The position numbers and the translations under genes are program-made. Shown one piece after another: positions 51,322 to 64,000 of a DNA stretch of 64,000 nucleotides (its first letter is position 1; every line of letters starts with the position of its first letter). Source of the stretch: Anseranas semipalmata (lineage: Eukaryota; Chordata; Aves; Anseriformes; Anseranatidae); the NCBI GenBank assembly GCA_013399115.1, contig VXAA01001354.1, forward strand, positions 903,822-967,821. Reading direction: 5' to 3'. Under the pieces are notes generated by a model, which saw only the letters and a list, made by a program, of their open reading frames with translations, had not been told where the DNA came from and did no database searches.

Positions 51322-54300
51322 GTACGTGTTCTGATATGTAATATCAGCAGCAGAAATAATGTTTCATATAGTTACTGTCTCCAAGATGTTGCATGTTAGA
51401 ACAATGAAGCATATATGCGTTTGTGTCGCTACCACTTTGTGAGCTCTGGCTCTTCAGAAAATGTAAAAAATACCCTCAGAAGTATGGGTATTAATGTGTT
51501 CCTTCAAAGTTTTAAGTGTTAACACTGTCCTTCTGGGATTTAAAGATATTGCAACTCTCTGGGACTGTGGATTTTACAATGACAGTTTTAGGAAGCGTAC
51601 TACTCCGAGACAATTCCATATATTTCTGAATGCTCTAATATATTGGCTATACTCACTTAGAAAGTGGTCTGAGGGTTAACACTGTAAATGCCAATCGTTA
51701 AAACTGTAGCTGGTTTAACTTGTTACTTCTAAAGCTGTCACTGACACAAGTATAGCTTTCTGCAGTGTCTGGGAATCTTTTTTCACAGCTGTAGTGATTT
51801 GACGAGAAAAGTTAGTCCTACAATAATAAACTCAGTAGGGGTATCAGTGGTAAGGAGGCTGTAGAAATGACTAATCTTCTGTTAGATATAGCAGTGCTGC
51901 TTATCTTGTTGAAGAGTAACAAAGTTGGGCTCACTCTTCTAAAATGTTTCTGATAGATCAGGATCATCTTAGTATTCTGCCTACCAGCAGAAAATTGAAG
52001 TCTTGCTCAGTTTGCTGTGTACCCACCACAGAACTCTTAAGTTATACCACAGACTATAGTGTATTTATTTCAACCACGTGACAGACATGAAGTTTTGGTC
52101 TGAAATTCATTACTGGGGAAACACGTGTTTTGATGTTTAAGGCAGATGTGAACTAATGGAATCATTCTGCTATGGCAAATGTGAGCTTGTGTTGCTTGGC
52201 ACTCCATAAACAAAACTATTCAGATCTCTTAACCTATCTGTAAAATGTAGCTGCTGCAAAATATAATCCAATTTTCAAATATTGCTACACAATTTATAAA
52301 CATTTAAAGATACAGAACTAAGCGTTAAATGTAGCCTAGGCAAAGTAAGACCAAATCTGATATTTACTTGCAAGCTGAATGATACCCATTTTATTATTTG
52401 AAGGAAGATGTCTTTTTTTGTGTAAGGAATGACAGAGTGGTATTGCAATGATGATAAGCCCATGGGGTCTTGGCATGATATTTTCTTGTTTTCTGCAGAT
52501 TTTGGCATTGTTCAGTAAAGAAAATGGGAGAAAAACAGTGTGAAAAGATGAGTTCTGAGATCATATAAAACATTGAAGGAGTTCAACATTATTCAATCCC
52601 AGATTTTTAAAGTTATTCTTTGGAAACTCATTTGTTTAGGTGTAAGTGGAACATTTGTATAGGAATTCTTCTCGTTATTAGAGGTGGAGTGTTCCTTAGA
52701 GATGTCATGAGGATTTGTAGCCTTGGAACTTTCACGATTTTCTATTTAATACTTTGATTCTTTAGTTGCTGCAGATGCACATAATAAGATGCACAGAAAT
52801 GACGCTCCTGAAATGGGCAGTTCATGCTAGTAAGAAATAAGTAGGGGAAAAATAGACCAAATCCTCATGCTTCACTCATTGCCATTACTAGTACCAGTAT
52901 TAAAAGTAAAAAAAATTCAGTATCTGGGAGTGGAAAAAGAGTATGCCACTAAAAACATATTGTACTAGTGAACATGTTTCTTGAAAAACTAAATTTTGTT
53001 AAAATAGACCCTCAAATTAAGAGACCTTTTGCACTGTACTGCCTGAAAAGTGCTCATGCATTCAAAATAGGTAGAAAATGCATCAGTGTTTGGAAGTCAA
53101 GAAACACAAATTTATAATACCCTTCTGAACCCTAACTTTCTTTGAGTTTCAACTCATACATTTTTATTTTTCATTATATAATGCTCATGTGGATGATGTG
53201 ACAAATGTAGAATATGCAGAGTAAGGGGCTATCTCGTGTCAAGCTTTGAAATGGAGTTGGAACTGTGGAGCGTGCCGTATGTAAAACACGGCAAGCCACC
53301 AGCACTTAAAAATAGTAACGTGAGTAATGAGCGTGGGAAAAGTTGTCTTTGCTGCGGTGTATGAAGAGTAAACTGTAAGCTCCTGCCATAGTGTCTGCCC
53401 ATTCCAAAGTACCGTTCAACCCAGCTACTTTTACAAATGATTTCTGTAGTTTCTATCTAGTGCTTATATCCTTAATTATGTTTAAGCATCGGTGAAACTC
53501 TTGCGTCGCCAGCTCGGAGGGAGGCAAACAGGGAGAAGCAAAATGAGGGGAAATCTCCTGTAGTCCTGTACCTGCCATCCCATGCTTGTGTCTGTAAATC
53601 CGAGGAAAAGCCTTTGGTCTTTACTGGTTGCCAATTGTTTTGGGTAGAATTTAAGGTATTGTCAACTAACCTCAAAGCTGTACGTGCCCGTGGATGCTTT
53701 TGTAGAAAAGTGAAGCCGAAAGGAGCCAGGAGCTGTCAGCTGTGGGCTCTTGCCTCTGAAACAAATGCATCTTTGTCCAGTCCTCTGGAGCGGTGGAGTC
53801 TCTCCTTGAAAATGAATGGCTGCTTCCAGAATCAGCACTGTTCGGTTTATACGGGCAGCACATTTCCCACTCCTGGTTCTTCGAAATGGCTCAACTGGAG
53901 GGGGAAGGCAGAGGGTGTTATGCCATGTCAAAGTTTGCCCTGCTTAAATGTTTCTTTCGAGCTTTCTGAAATACTGCTGTTTTGCAGGTTTCCAACCTGG
54001 AGTGGGGTTGGTGTTTTTACTAATAGCCGAGGGTCCAATAACTCATCTGCTTCCAGAAGAGTATTTGAATTTTTCTTACAAATCACCCTTTAAAGCACTT
54101 TTCACAAATTGCTTCCCTAAAGGACTGTCAAAAGAAGCTTTTAACATTGTTTAAAAATGTAGATGGTGGGTAACAATAGCAACAAAACTTAACTGTAAGA
54201 TTTGGAGCACTTCCTGACTTTTTCCTCTGCTTTTTTTAAGCCTAAAGTTATACTTTCCCTCAGTTTCATCCTTTTCCCATTCCTTCATTCTTCAAAGCAA

Positions 54301-57300
54301 TGTGCAGAAGCTCTTAAATAAAACTTTAATCTTAGCAGTGATGAAGAATTTTCTATCTCTGAATAGCAAAATGTTTTTTCTTCAAATATTTGTCCGGATC
54401 TTTAATAGGACCTTCCTGTTTCTGCCAGAGGGTCAGAGTTTAGGGAGCTAGTGATGAGCCAAAGATGCAGGCACTCTCTAGCCTCCTACCAAAGCTACCA
54501 TATTAGCACTTTTATGGAGTTATGTTAGCATTTCTATAAGACATTCATCTTGTGTCTGAAGGACTTGATTTTAGTTTTTTAATCCAGTACAATCTATTTG
54601 ATATAACTGAAAATCTTGTCACTAATGATTTTACCTGTGGAGGACAAAGATTAACCCAATTCTGCTGGACTTTCTAACACTGAGTTACTAACTTTCAGCA
54701 GCTGGTACTGAATGGGGTTGTGTGGGTAGAGATGAGCTCAAAGGGGAATGTCCTCCATCCTTTTGATTCACTGACAGAATTTGAAAAGTAACCCAAACAC
54801 CAAATTAACAATTAGAAGGAAAATTGAGGAATGATAAATAGCAAATTTGCTTTCTTTCCCTGGGGCTCTATATGTATTTTGGGTCAAAAGTCCATGCAAC
54901 CACAAAGAGTTGTTAACTGCAAGGTAGTACAGCCTATGATTTGGCAAAGTGAGGTTCCTTTGCCTCTCTGAAAATTTATTAGTGCCAGTATCTGTTTATT
55001 TCATGCCAAACACATTTTAGGAACATAATGTCACTTCTGAAATCACTGGATTTGAAAATAAGACAACATTCAGAGTTCTGAAACCAAATTCTTGGAAAGA
55101 GGTAGTTGCTCTCCACTTCCACTGTGAAGCCAAATATTTAATTAGGTTTCATTTCACAAGAGGTGGTCCAGTAATTTTAAATGTCTCCAAGTTGGATGTT
55201 GAATTGCCAAGCTGCTTTAGGAGTTTTTTTTGTTTTTTGTTTTTTTTTTTTTTAAGGGAAAAACCTGGTTTGGGGCTTATCTTAGAAAACTGAATCTGGG
55301 TTTGCAAGACTTGTTTATAGAGAGAATTTTTTGCTGCGGGGTGTCCTGTGGCTGGGTGCAGTCCCAAAGCGCTGTGGTGAAGGTCAGCTGTTTTAAGTGG
55401 ATTGTGTTAATCGGCAGCGTGCCAAGATGGGAAGTTTAATACTGCTGATTCCAGAACCCCAAGTCCCTGGATTTTTTCCATATTATTTGTGAAGTATGGC
55501 CAACTATTCAGTTTTCTCTGCAGAACGAGCACAAGTATCTATTTCTTGTGATGAGTTGAGAAGACTATTTCAGAAGTGTTCCCCTTATCTTCAAGCACAT
55601 GGCAAGGGCCTCATCTTGCTTCGTGGAGACTTAGGCCCACCTGATTCAGATGAGAATTAAAATGTGATTTTGCTGAAGACCTCAGGAAAGTTTGGTTTCA
55701 GGCAATCAAATAAACAGCCTGTGTTCCTCTGAATCTTGAGAAAGTTCAGATTTCAGAACTAGAACTGAAATTTTAAAGTCTTGGAAAAAAATTTGAAAAG
55801 GGGATAAAGCTGTCACCTCGAGTCACTGCCAGCACTGGGAGGTCTTTGTTTATGAATGTTCCAGTGTATTTCTGAGGAAATAGGTTTAAGTACTGTTCTA
55901 ATTACAGTGCTGGAGAAACCTGTGCATGTGTGGGGAGAAGCTGGTCAGCAGTATACACCTCGGCATTCTTTCAGCCAGCCTTTGAAGTCTCTGCTCCACA
56001 GCCACTTCCAAAGGCACATCTCAAAATGAAACCGGCCAACAAAAGGAGGCTTTGAGCAGCAGAGATGGAGTTCTCGTGATGCATGGCACAGGTTTTGGCT
56101 CTCACACCTGAAAGGGCAGAAAACTGCTTTCAGGTCTCAGTGGCATGGGACAGATCCTTGGCTTGGCTTTTTTCATTCACTTTGCCCACATCACACCTGC
56201 TTTTTCACAAACAAGCAGCCAAGGCTGCTGTTTTTCTTCTGAAAAGGGATTTATTGTTCCTGTTTGAGTACTTCAAATGCCCCCATGCTCTGGTAGGGGC
56301 TGATAAGTACCTGTTTAAATATAACTGTATTTTTATGGTATTGTACGTAAAGTTATTGTCTCAAATGGAAACTAAAAGGTGCAATAATTTTGTTTTTTCA
56401 ACAGCACTGTTCTTCGTCAGGCGCGTATGTAACAGACACACGTGTCATTGGAGTACTTCAGCGGAGCTCTCTGTTTTCACTGATGTTGGCTTGTATTTTT
56501 TTAAGACTTCCTCTCTAGATCTGGAAGGGATTGATTTGTTGCGTTGTTGCAACAGTCCTTTGCCTCGCACTTCAGTGTAAGCAGGAGTCCATTTAAAGTT
56601 AGTGGATTTCGACCTGAAAGCTCGAAATTTTCCTTGTGTCTCTTAAGTATGCTATACCTAGTTGATGGAAGTTGGGAATAAATGGGGATCATTTAAGAGA
56701 AAACAAGCAAGAGCCATCCGTGGGTCTTACCTTGGTCATGGCTACTTGCAGCTGCAAAGATGAGAAGGGTTTTCTTCGTTGGATGCTGCCCTTGGATCTC
56801 TTTTGGGGATTTCGTGCTTCATTTGCAGAGATGCTTGATGGAGAAGACAGACCTTTCAGGAAGTAGCAACTGCTTTGGTCATCTGCATCCTCCAGTTACA
56901 GGTTCTGCTGAATAGGAGTTGGGAGGGTTTTGGTGTTTATTCCCTCCCTGGGGAAACGAAACAGCTGTACTGATCCGATCACAGTCTCACAGCACCCCGT
57001 CTCCTGCCAGCCTCCAGTAACGGAGGCATGGGGCAGAGTGCTGGGATGCGATACAGCTACACTTCGTTCAGGTTACCTGGGGGTAACCAAAGTCTGGGAT
57101 TTCCTGCCTCTGCAGTCTCTTCTGTCGCTCTCAACAAATCAGTCTGTATCGCCATCCTGGGCATTAAGACAGGTCCAATGCTAAATTATCGTTCTTTGGA
57201 TCTGAAACTTCAGTTTGTCTGCCTTTTTTACCTGATTTGCCAAAGCTGCCTCTGGTGTGTGGCACCATTTTGCCACTCAGCAAGAGCGTGCTGTCTTTCT

Positions 57301-60300
57301 TTTATGCTTTATAAAATGGTCCGTATTATGCTGTCAGCTTTTTCCCAGGGTGACCTCCTGTATTCCTTTTGTGTCACTGGCCTTTAACGCAGTTTCTGCA
57401 AGTCTTCTGTTCTTCCTCTGTAAGAAATAAGCGTATTCCACTATTCTGATTTATCTCACTCAGCATTATAAATTTGATCTGTACTTTTTGAATGTGGCTT
57501 TAAAAAGGGTTCTGCAAAGCTGCAGCGAGACCCAGGAATGGTTTTACTCGGTGGACCTGTGAGCATCTTCATACATATTGGATCAATCAGTTGCATGCAG
57601 AGAGACAACACTTCATCAGTTTGTATTGTTCACATTTGGATCTTATCTGAGCAGCTGTAAATGATAGGAACTTAATTTTTGGATCTTGAATTCTGCCAAA
57701 AAATCATGCTTTAATTGTAACACTTGCGAGGAAAAGCTTCCCATTCCTTTTTCTCTAGAGTTACTTAGATTTTTGGACTTCACTGTTTATGGCTTTTCTT
57801 CTGGTCTTGGAGTTCATACTAAAAGTGATGTTTTATCCCAAACTGATCTGAAAGCCCGTGTGATATTTGGACTTGGACTGGCTCTCAGTAGTACACTCTT
57901 AGCTTTTTGGCCTTGCTTTAATTTCAGACTGTTCTTCACAATGTAACAATATAGCCTGCATATCCTGTGATTTCTGTAAATCAAGCCAGAAGCCCACTTT
58001 TCAGTTACTGGAAGTTTTTCATTTTTCTTTCTCTTTTTTTTTTTTTTTTTTTGTGTGTGTGAAAGTGGGCCTTTCTGCTTGTATTAAACACATGTACCCT
58101 GACCTTTAATTAAAAATAATATTAAAGTATGGCATATGTTAATAGGGATACAATCAGTCCCTGTTTCTCTATTTGTTAGTCTTGCTTCTGTGATTCGTCA
58201 TGAAAATGGTTTTTACTCTTGGCTTTTCAGGTAAATATCCAAACCTGGTCAATCACTGTTTTTTAGGGAGTCTTTGCTTAGGTTTACTTTCTTGCATTCG
58301 TTTATTGTGTCACTGTTTTTTGCATCTTTCCATGTAGCATGACAACGTCTTCCATGTGATTTTTTTGTATTCTTTTAGACTTTCACTTAGCTTTGATTGT
58401 GGATAATCTCCAAAATATGAAGAATTCTTGGTTGTAGAGGAAATTCTTTTGGTGAGCAGTAGCGCCTGCATTTTCAGCATCAGTAGAACATAAATTTTCA
58501 ATTTAGGCACTAAACAGTTCTCATAGGATTGACCAAGTGTCATGCAGCTCCCAGTTTTATGGCTGCTGCCTTCAACATTTCAAAGCATTATGAGAATAAA
58601 ATGGAAATCTAGTCACTTCTGCTGCTGTTCTTCTGAGTACTGTAGAGTAGCGCGAATCGTGTTATTTCAGCTTTCTTACGGAGAAGGGAAAGAGAATGAA
58701 TAGGGAAAGGCAATAAACCGAATGGTAAGGTAGGACAGTAAGGCACAAGATGCAGTGGTGGGAGGACTTTGCAGCTCTTGGTCTCGTCTCTTCTCACAGC
58801 AGCGCCAGTTCGTGTTCAAGATGTCAGTACATACGTTTGTATGCCCCGCTGCTCGCTTCCAAAGAAGTGTTTACTGGCTCAGGTGACAACAGGCAATGAT
58901 GTCTTAGTGTGCGTGTAATTAAGTACACCGTGCCTGCAGCCATAACTCTTCAACTGAGATGTGAGCTCTGCGGAGCTTTCTGACCGCTTCATTTTCTTGT
59001 TCATCACTTCGGTTATGCGGCAGCTCTGAGGAGGTGGTGCTTCAGGAAGGGGTGTTGGCTACAGAGCCAGCACTTTGCTGCTGTATTGCTCTAGCATGGG
59101 GATTTCATGTCTGTCCTTGTGCAGTACGCTCCCTGGTGCTGCTCCAGTTCCTCTGGTGCTTGAGGTTTTTTAGCTCTTTGCAGCTCTGTGCCCACCACTG
59201 GCACTTTTGCTCCTTGCCGGTGGTTTTTGGAAGCGTTTACGCTTACAAGAAAGATGGTGGTCTTTACGTGCAGGGTTTTTATCCCTCTGCGAACTGCTGT
59301 GGAAGGAGGCTTTGCTATTGGCACATTTTGTCACCTGCTGCCGTGAGGCAGTCGTCCCTGCGTGGTCAGAAATATTGTGCTCACAATAGCAGATTGCTAT
59401 TACAATGCAGACTGCTCCTGAAGACCAGTTTAAGCCTTCTGGGTAGTATGCATCACACAGCCTCTCTTCTTCAGGCCGTTACAGAGAGCAGAGAAGCTGT
59501 TTGGCTTTCACTGTCTAACAGCAGCTTGGAAACCCAACGATGCAGTCTAGGCTCTTGCCTGGATCTTGGGGATCAGTATCCTCGTTCAGGAGCTTGGTGC
59601 TTTTTTTTCCCTAACGGTTGTAGCATCTTCAGAGGATCCAGAAGAGGAAATACCTCAAAGATGCAAGGAGCCTGGTGCCACGGCCAATCTGTCATTTCAT
59701 CTTTGCTTATCAAACCCTCTTAACTACGTAATGAATGAAACACTAAGTCCCCTTCACCCTGGTGACACAAGATCATCTCTTAAAGCATGTGAAGAACAAG
59801 GGTTTGGGACTTTAACTGCACTTGTAAATGCCTAATGACTCAGGAGAATCCCTATTATAGTACAAATGCGTAGGTTTCTTTTTCTTGAAAATTGTGTATT
59901 CTGAGGGAACAGTCTCCTTGCTTTTTGGGATAAAGGATGAACCCACTTTGCAATAACATTCACAAGGATAAAAATCCAGTTTTTAGCCAAGGAACCAAAC
60001 ACAGTGTATACTGTCAAATGAGGGGAAAAAAACGCTCTTCGTAGATTATCCTTAACACTCAAGGTCTAGTAAATATTCCAACTGTTAGTTCAGATGGATT
60101 GCATCTTTTTTACTGTGCATCCTTGTACCAGTGAACTTACCTTGGCATAGCCAAGAGTTGGCTATACCTCTGCATCTTGGGCTACTCTTTGTGGTTTTCT
60201 CTCTAAATGTGTTTTTTATCCAGTTACTCATTTCTTCAGCTGCCAAAAGGCTCTCCTGCTGTGGCAGATGCTTTGGCTTCTTGTTTGGTCTTCATCCCTT

Positions 60301-63300
60301 GTATGTCCACGTTTTGTTGGTTATGCAGCATTTGTCAGCTACTTGCTGCTATTTCTCTACTGAGCATTTGAAAAGCGTGAGAAACTTTCTTCTGTGCCTG
60401 TGAGCGAAGGAGACAGTGTTCTGCAGCATCTTGCTTTTAGGTGTGAAACCCAGGTTTAGTGGCTATTAACTGGGAGACTTTGAGGATCTGTAGAAAACTC
60501 AGCAGTGAGTACTGCATATATTAGTGCTAGGTTTGGTACCGTAAGCATGCAGATAAACTGGGTCTCTGAACATTGGCTCCGTGATGCTTAGAACAGTCCA
60601 TGAGAAGCAGCACTTTCCTCCTCTCCCCTTGCACATGCATGCGTACCTACTCAGTGTGTACATAGCCTATTAAGATATCTCCTGGAAGGAGGTTGCAGAA
60701 GAAAACTTTTTACTAACTGTGCTATTCAGTAACAACCAGAAATTTCCTATAGCTAGAAGCTTTCATGTGGTTGCCAGTATTGTATTAAACATGTTCCTTT
60801 TTAGAGGGTCCTCCAGGTTGCCCACCCACTCAGCCGTATTTAGTCATCTAAAATAATGTTATTTCTCTATACGTACACATCTGTTTTCACTCTATTGCCA
60901 ATTTAAATGCTGCTGTGTATTCTCTGTGTATTGTGGCTACTTTCCCAGCATATTGAAAATTTACGCAGTGTAAGGGGATTTTACAAGTTCTCAAAAAACA
61001 TGAAGTATTTTCCCACAGTAGCCACACTATATAATGTCTAAATGAAATGACATCTACTCACAGAATTAAAATGTGCACCTGCATGTGACTTACTGCTTTA
61101 TAGTGCCTTCACATACATATAAATAATACCTTAGTTTCTTTTATCTGAAGCCAGCATTTTCTTACAGTAGGCTTATTATGTAGCTTCCTATAGTGAACTT
61201 CTAAGAGTTAAGCCAGCTAGTGTCCTGAAATGTTTGGTCAGCATACTTCTACTGACTGCTGTTCTGTTTAGAAAACTGTTAAAAAAAATAAAATACTGAT
61301 TTGTGGTGTTCTTAGTGTATTCTGTAGCTATTGGTAATCACTGTTACAGGAACCTGAGGTGTGAAAGTGCTCAAATGGTGTTTGAGCACTCGGCAGCTAG
61401 AGTAATCCAGCGCGGGTTATGTAAAACTGCTAATTTCAGACCTTTCCAAGAATGTTGCTTTAGGGAAACTCTCCCTTAGACGACTTCTTAGAACTGAACG
61501 TCTGAACATACGTGGTTTCTGAAGCTATTTAAATTGGCTAACTTGAATCTGTGATGCTTTATCTCCAGTGTCTTCAATGTTAGTATTGTGTTTTTAAATA
61601 TCTTGCCTTCAGACCTTTAATTATATTGGTTCGTGCTATTGCTGTCTTAAATTCTCTGCTGTTTCCAAGGGTAGTCTGTCACCTCTGTCACGGCAAAGGA
61701 GTTAATGAGCTGCAGTTCTACCCTCCAAGCACAGATGATAAATCTTCAGATAAAGCTTGAGAGTCCTTCCTCCTTGGAAGCTCCATCCCGTGCTGAGCAG
61801 GTAGCACAAGGGGCAGCCTGCTGCCTTCAAAGCAGGAGTCCAGGGCTGGGCCAGTGCAGTGGCAGAGCTGAAGAGCTTAAGCCCAGTTCAGTCTGACAAC
61901 CAGCAGTGCACTAGCTGGCCAGAAAAGCTGATCCCAAATGGAAAGATGACTTTCTATCTTAATTTCATTAGTTTCCCCACCAAATTGGAAGAGAATGAGA
62001 AGGGATGAATAACTTGTCAGCATGCTCTTCCAGAAGCATCTCTTGGTACTTATAATCTAGACAAATTCCCATGGCACATCAGGTTTGTATTATAACAGTG
62101 TATAATTCTCTCCAAGTTGCACAATGGGTGACAACTGGAGGAGCAGATGCATGGAAAACAGTGATAGACTGGTTTCCCCTGAAACAGATGTCTTTTCTTA
62201 GAATTGGGAGGTCATAGTTGCACTGTACTTTTGTCTTTAATTATCATTTTAGTTGTTTTCCTATCTTGGAGAGGAGAGGAAGAACTGCATGGAACAGCAG
62301 AGGTGCCTGGTATTGCTTTTAGAGTTAGGATTTGATTATAAATATGCTTTTCTAAACAAACTGACAGTTGATCAGCTTCACCCCAGGTTTCCATGCAGTA
62401 TTGGGGGGCACCAGGGAAACAGTGACATATGTGCTCTGTTCTGGTGCCTGTGCTGGAAGACGGAAGGCATTCCAGCCTCTCTGGGTACTGCAGGTGTTGT
62501 CCCAGAGTTGTGTGCGTTGATTCTCTTACAGTGGTTGTCACAGACTTTCTAACCAAAATCCCCTATTTCTTAGAATCCTACATTTCTTTGAAACCAACAT
62601 TGGTCTTCACACAAGTCATACAGCTGATTAAAAGATGGAAATAATTCTGGTTCTGCTATGAAATAGTTTGCCTTCTTTTAAGCTGTCAGGTCTCTTACCT
62701 TAAAATGTATTTTGGAATAAAAATGTTGAGAACTACACTTAGATTTTAAATTGAGAGGAGGATTAAAAAAAAAAAAGTAAGTTTTAGTTGATCTTTGGAA
62801 GGTTTAAGTTTTATAGTCCCTGTTCAGTTTTATTCAGGCTTTCAGGTGCTTAGAGGAAGCTTTCATGTCTCAAAATCCCTAGGATGCATAACAGCAGGTG
62901 ATAGGGGTAGGGAATGGAAGGTCCAAGAACCCTGCTGACAACCTCTGTGTTGGACTCTGTGTCACTCAGGCGATGCTGAACGTGGTATCATACAAGTTCC
63001 TGGTTTAATCTTTGCTGCTTCTGTCAGATGGCCGTGTAAATACAGGAGGAAACTGAATTGTTATGAAATGTGCCTTTCTAATGGTTGCTTTGAAAATTCT
63101 CATTAAGACTGCTTGACTGTGATTTTCGCCACTAAACACAGCTTTTTGTCATGACCAAAATATGAAAGTCCTAATTCTAATTCATTGTGGTTTATGTATT
63201 TTTATGGTTGGGGGGAGACATACATATAGGTCTATATGCTTAAAATTTAAGGATGAACTTTGTAACAGTGGGAAGGATTGCATCTGTTGGAGTAATCGTG

Positions 63301-63351
63301 CTCAAGCACCCAGCCTTGTGCCTAACTGCCGGTTGTTTCACCCCCTGTCAG
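51322..63351 (+). other. Intron between the linker and the first WD40 exon, 12 kb, with no supported gene
   Basis: AT-rich intron with few landmarks: a T-rich tract at 55224-55253 and a 19-T run followed by GTGTGTGTG at 58034-58061. The longest chance open frames of the window lie here (229 codons at 59034-59723, 165 codons at 56083-56580, both +). Their translations are rich in Leu, Cys, Ser and Phe and match no family I know. The acceptor is TTTCACCCCCTGTCAG, ending at 63351. Confidence 0.8.
58034..58061. repeat. Simple repeat: 19 T followed by (GT)4G
   Basis: A homopolymer of nineteen T runs directly into GTGTGTGTG. It is a plain microsatellite-like tract of the kind expected to vary in length. 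Confidence 0.9.
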
Positions 63352-63489
63352 ACTATAGAATCTAACTGGCGATGTGGGCGACACAATTTGCAAAGGATTC
63401 AGTGCCGCTCTGAAAACAGCAAAGGTGTCTACTGTTTACAGTATGATGATGAAAAGATAATCAGTGGCCTACGAGATAACTCCATTAAG
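63352..63489 (+). CDS. FBXW11: FBXW11 exon: start of WD40 propeller (first blade)
   Basis: The exon is 138 nt, phase 0 to phase 0, encoding 46 residues: [18 protein letters not shown], then [18 protein letters not shown], then [10 protein letters not shown]. The next exon, outside the window, should begin IWD and finish the first WD repeat. In the published beta-TrCP1/beta-catenin peptide structure the first two degron contacts are Tyr271 and Arg285, fourteen residues apart. They correspond here to Tyr in GVYCLQ and Arg in GLRD, with the same spacing, so this part of the phosphodegron pocket is intact. The IQC, SENSKG and DEKIISG residues mark FBXW11 rather than BTRC. The donor is AAG|GTAAAC. 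Confidence 0.96.
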
Positions 63490-64000
63490 GTAAACACTTT
63501 TTCGGTCTTTTCCATAGATTTAAATGGGTAAATCTGCTTTGGAGAGAGAGAGCTGTTTGTGTTCCCTTGATGATTTCTCTTGTCTCTTCCTGGGACAGTA
63601 TTTATCTGTGCAGGGTTTATGAGGATGGGATGTTCTCTGTAGTCCTGCAAAGTCTTCACCTGTGTTTTGCTCTAGAATCTTTTCAGACTGCCAGCCAGGA
63701 AATCAGTACTGCTGGCTACAAAGAAACCTTGTTCAGAACGTGAAATCGGAGTTCACGTACGCAAATGAAGGCTGTGTGTACCGCTTACTGTCCTTAGCTG
63801 TCTTTTTTCCTTGCTCATACTTAGCTTTCATGCAAATAGGCTGCTTTCATGCTAATTGTCCCTGAGTGCCACGGCATTTCCTTTTGCAAAACAGGCTTTG
63901 AGCTTTACGTGATCATCGGTTATTTCACTGTTCTGTCAAAAACGTCCATCAAAGAGACTTCATCAAGTTAAAAGGGAGGACAGACCCCCTATGTTTGGAC
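63490..64000 (+). other. Start of the intron after the first WD40 exon (partial)
   Basis: AT-rich intronic sequence to the window edge. No further WD40 exon, repeat or RNA gene was recognised. The remaining propeller exons should lie to the right. Confidence 0.85.

Larger units (their letters stand above)
1..64000 (+). other. FBXW11: FBXW11 gene body, partial (internal portion)
   Basis: Six exons on the + strand join in frame to give the alternative N-terminal segments, the D domain, the F-box, the linker and the first WD40 blade of beta-TrCP2. This protein is the substrate receptor of the SCF ubiquitin ligase that recognises doubly phosphorylated DSGxxS degrons, such as those of beta-catenin and I-kappa-B. 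Each exon was found by direct translation and has consensus AG and GT borders. The first coding exon and the remaining WD40 exons with the 3' UTR were not found and should lie outside the window on the left and right. Paralogue choice: [38 protein letters not shown] and [15 protein letters not shown] match FBXW11 as I remember it. BTRC has ARGLDH, LDAKSL, EWYRVTSDG and HSLQRIHCRSETSKG at these places. Confidence 0.93.

Noticed and set aside
56083..56580. 165-codon open frame on the + strand
   Set aside because: No known domain. Hydrophobic and Cys-containing stretches look random, and there is no evidence of splicing.
59034..59723. 229-codon open frame on the + strand, the longest in the window
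   Set aside because: The translation is rich in Leu, Cys, Ser and Phe with no domain, signal or repeat I recognise. It lies in a 12-kb intron, and an open frame of this length is only mildly surprising in 64 kb read in six frames. Codon-level conservation in related birds would be needed to revive it.

Overview
The window looks like vertebrate, most probably avian, genomic DNA. Compact exons sit between long AT-rich introns with few interspersed repeats, there is a decayed CR1-type LINE fragment, and small GC/CpG-rich patches are scattered through the introns. I recognise one gene, on the + strand: FBXW11 (beta-TrCP2), the substrate-recognition F-box/WD40 subunit of an SCF ubiquitin ligase. 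It is only partly contained here. The first coding exon (the short N-terminus ending before residue C1 of the 34-residue cassette) is not found and should lie to the left. The exons for most of the WD40 propeller should lie to the right.

Layout: bases 1-16455 are intron, starting in a CpG-dense shoulder that suggests the promoter CpG island is close by. A 102-nt in-frame cassette exon lies at 16456-16557. A 20.9-kb intron follows, then a second in-frame cassette exon of 63 nt at 37431-37493. The constitutive exons are: 38607-38832 (dimerisation D domain and start of the F-box), 50230-50416 (F-box and linker helices), 51231-51321 (linker) and 63352-63489 (first WD40 blade, with two phosphodegron-contacting residues). 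All exon junctions keep the frame (phases 0, 0, 1, 2, 0, 0) and have AG/GT borders, so the gene appears intact here.

Identification as FBXW11 rather than its paralogue BTRC rests on paralogue-specific residues in every constitutive exon from the F-box on. The two cassette exons correspond to the alternative N-terminal segments that distinguish the human FBXW11 isoforms. The most interesting features are this double cassette, the placement of RBFOX-type TGCATG motifs (downstream of the first cassette, upstream of the second), and a CpG-rich patch with a good splice-donor sequence just upstream of the first cassette. No second protein gene, structural RNA gene, CRISPR array or intact mobile element could be supported. 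The longer open frames in the introns (up to 229 codons) look like chance.
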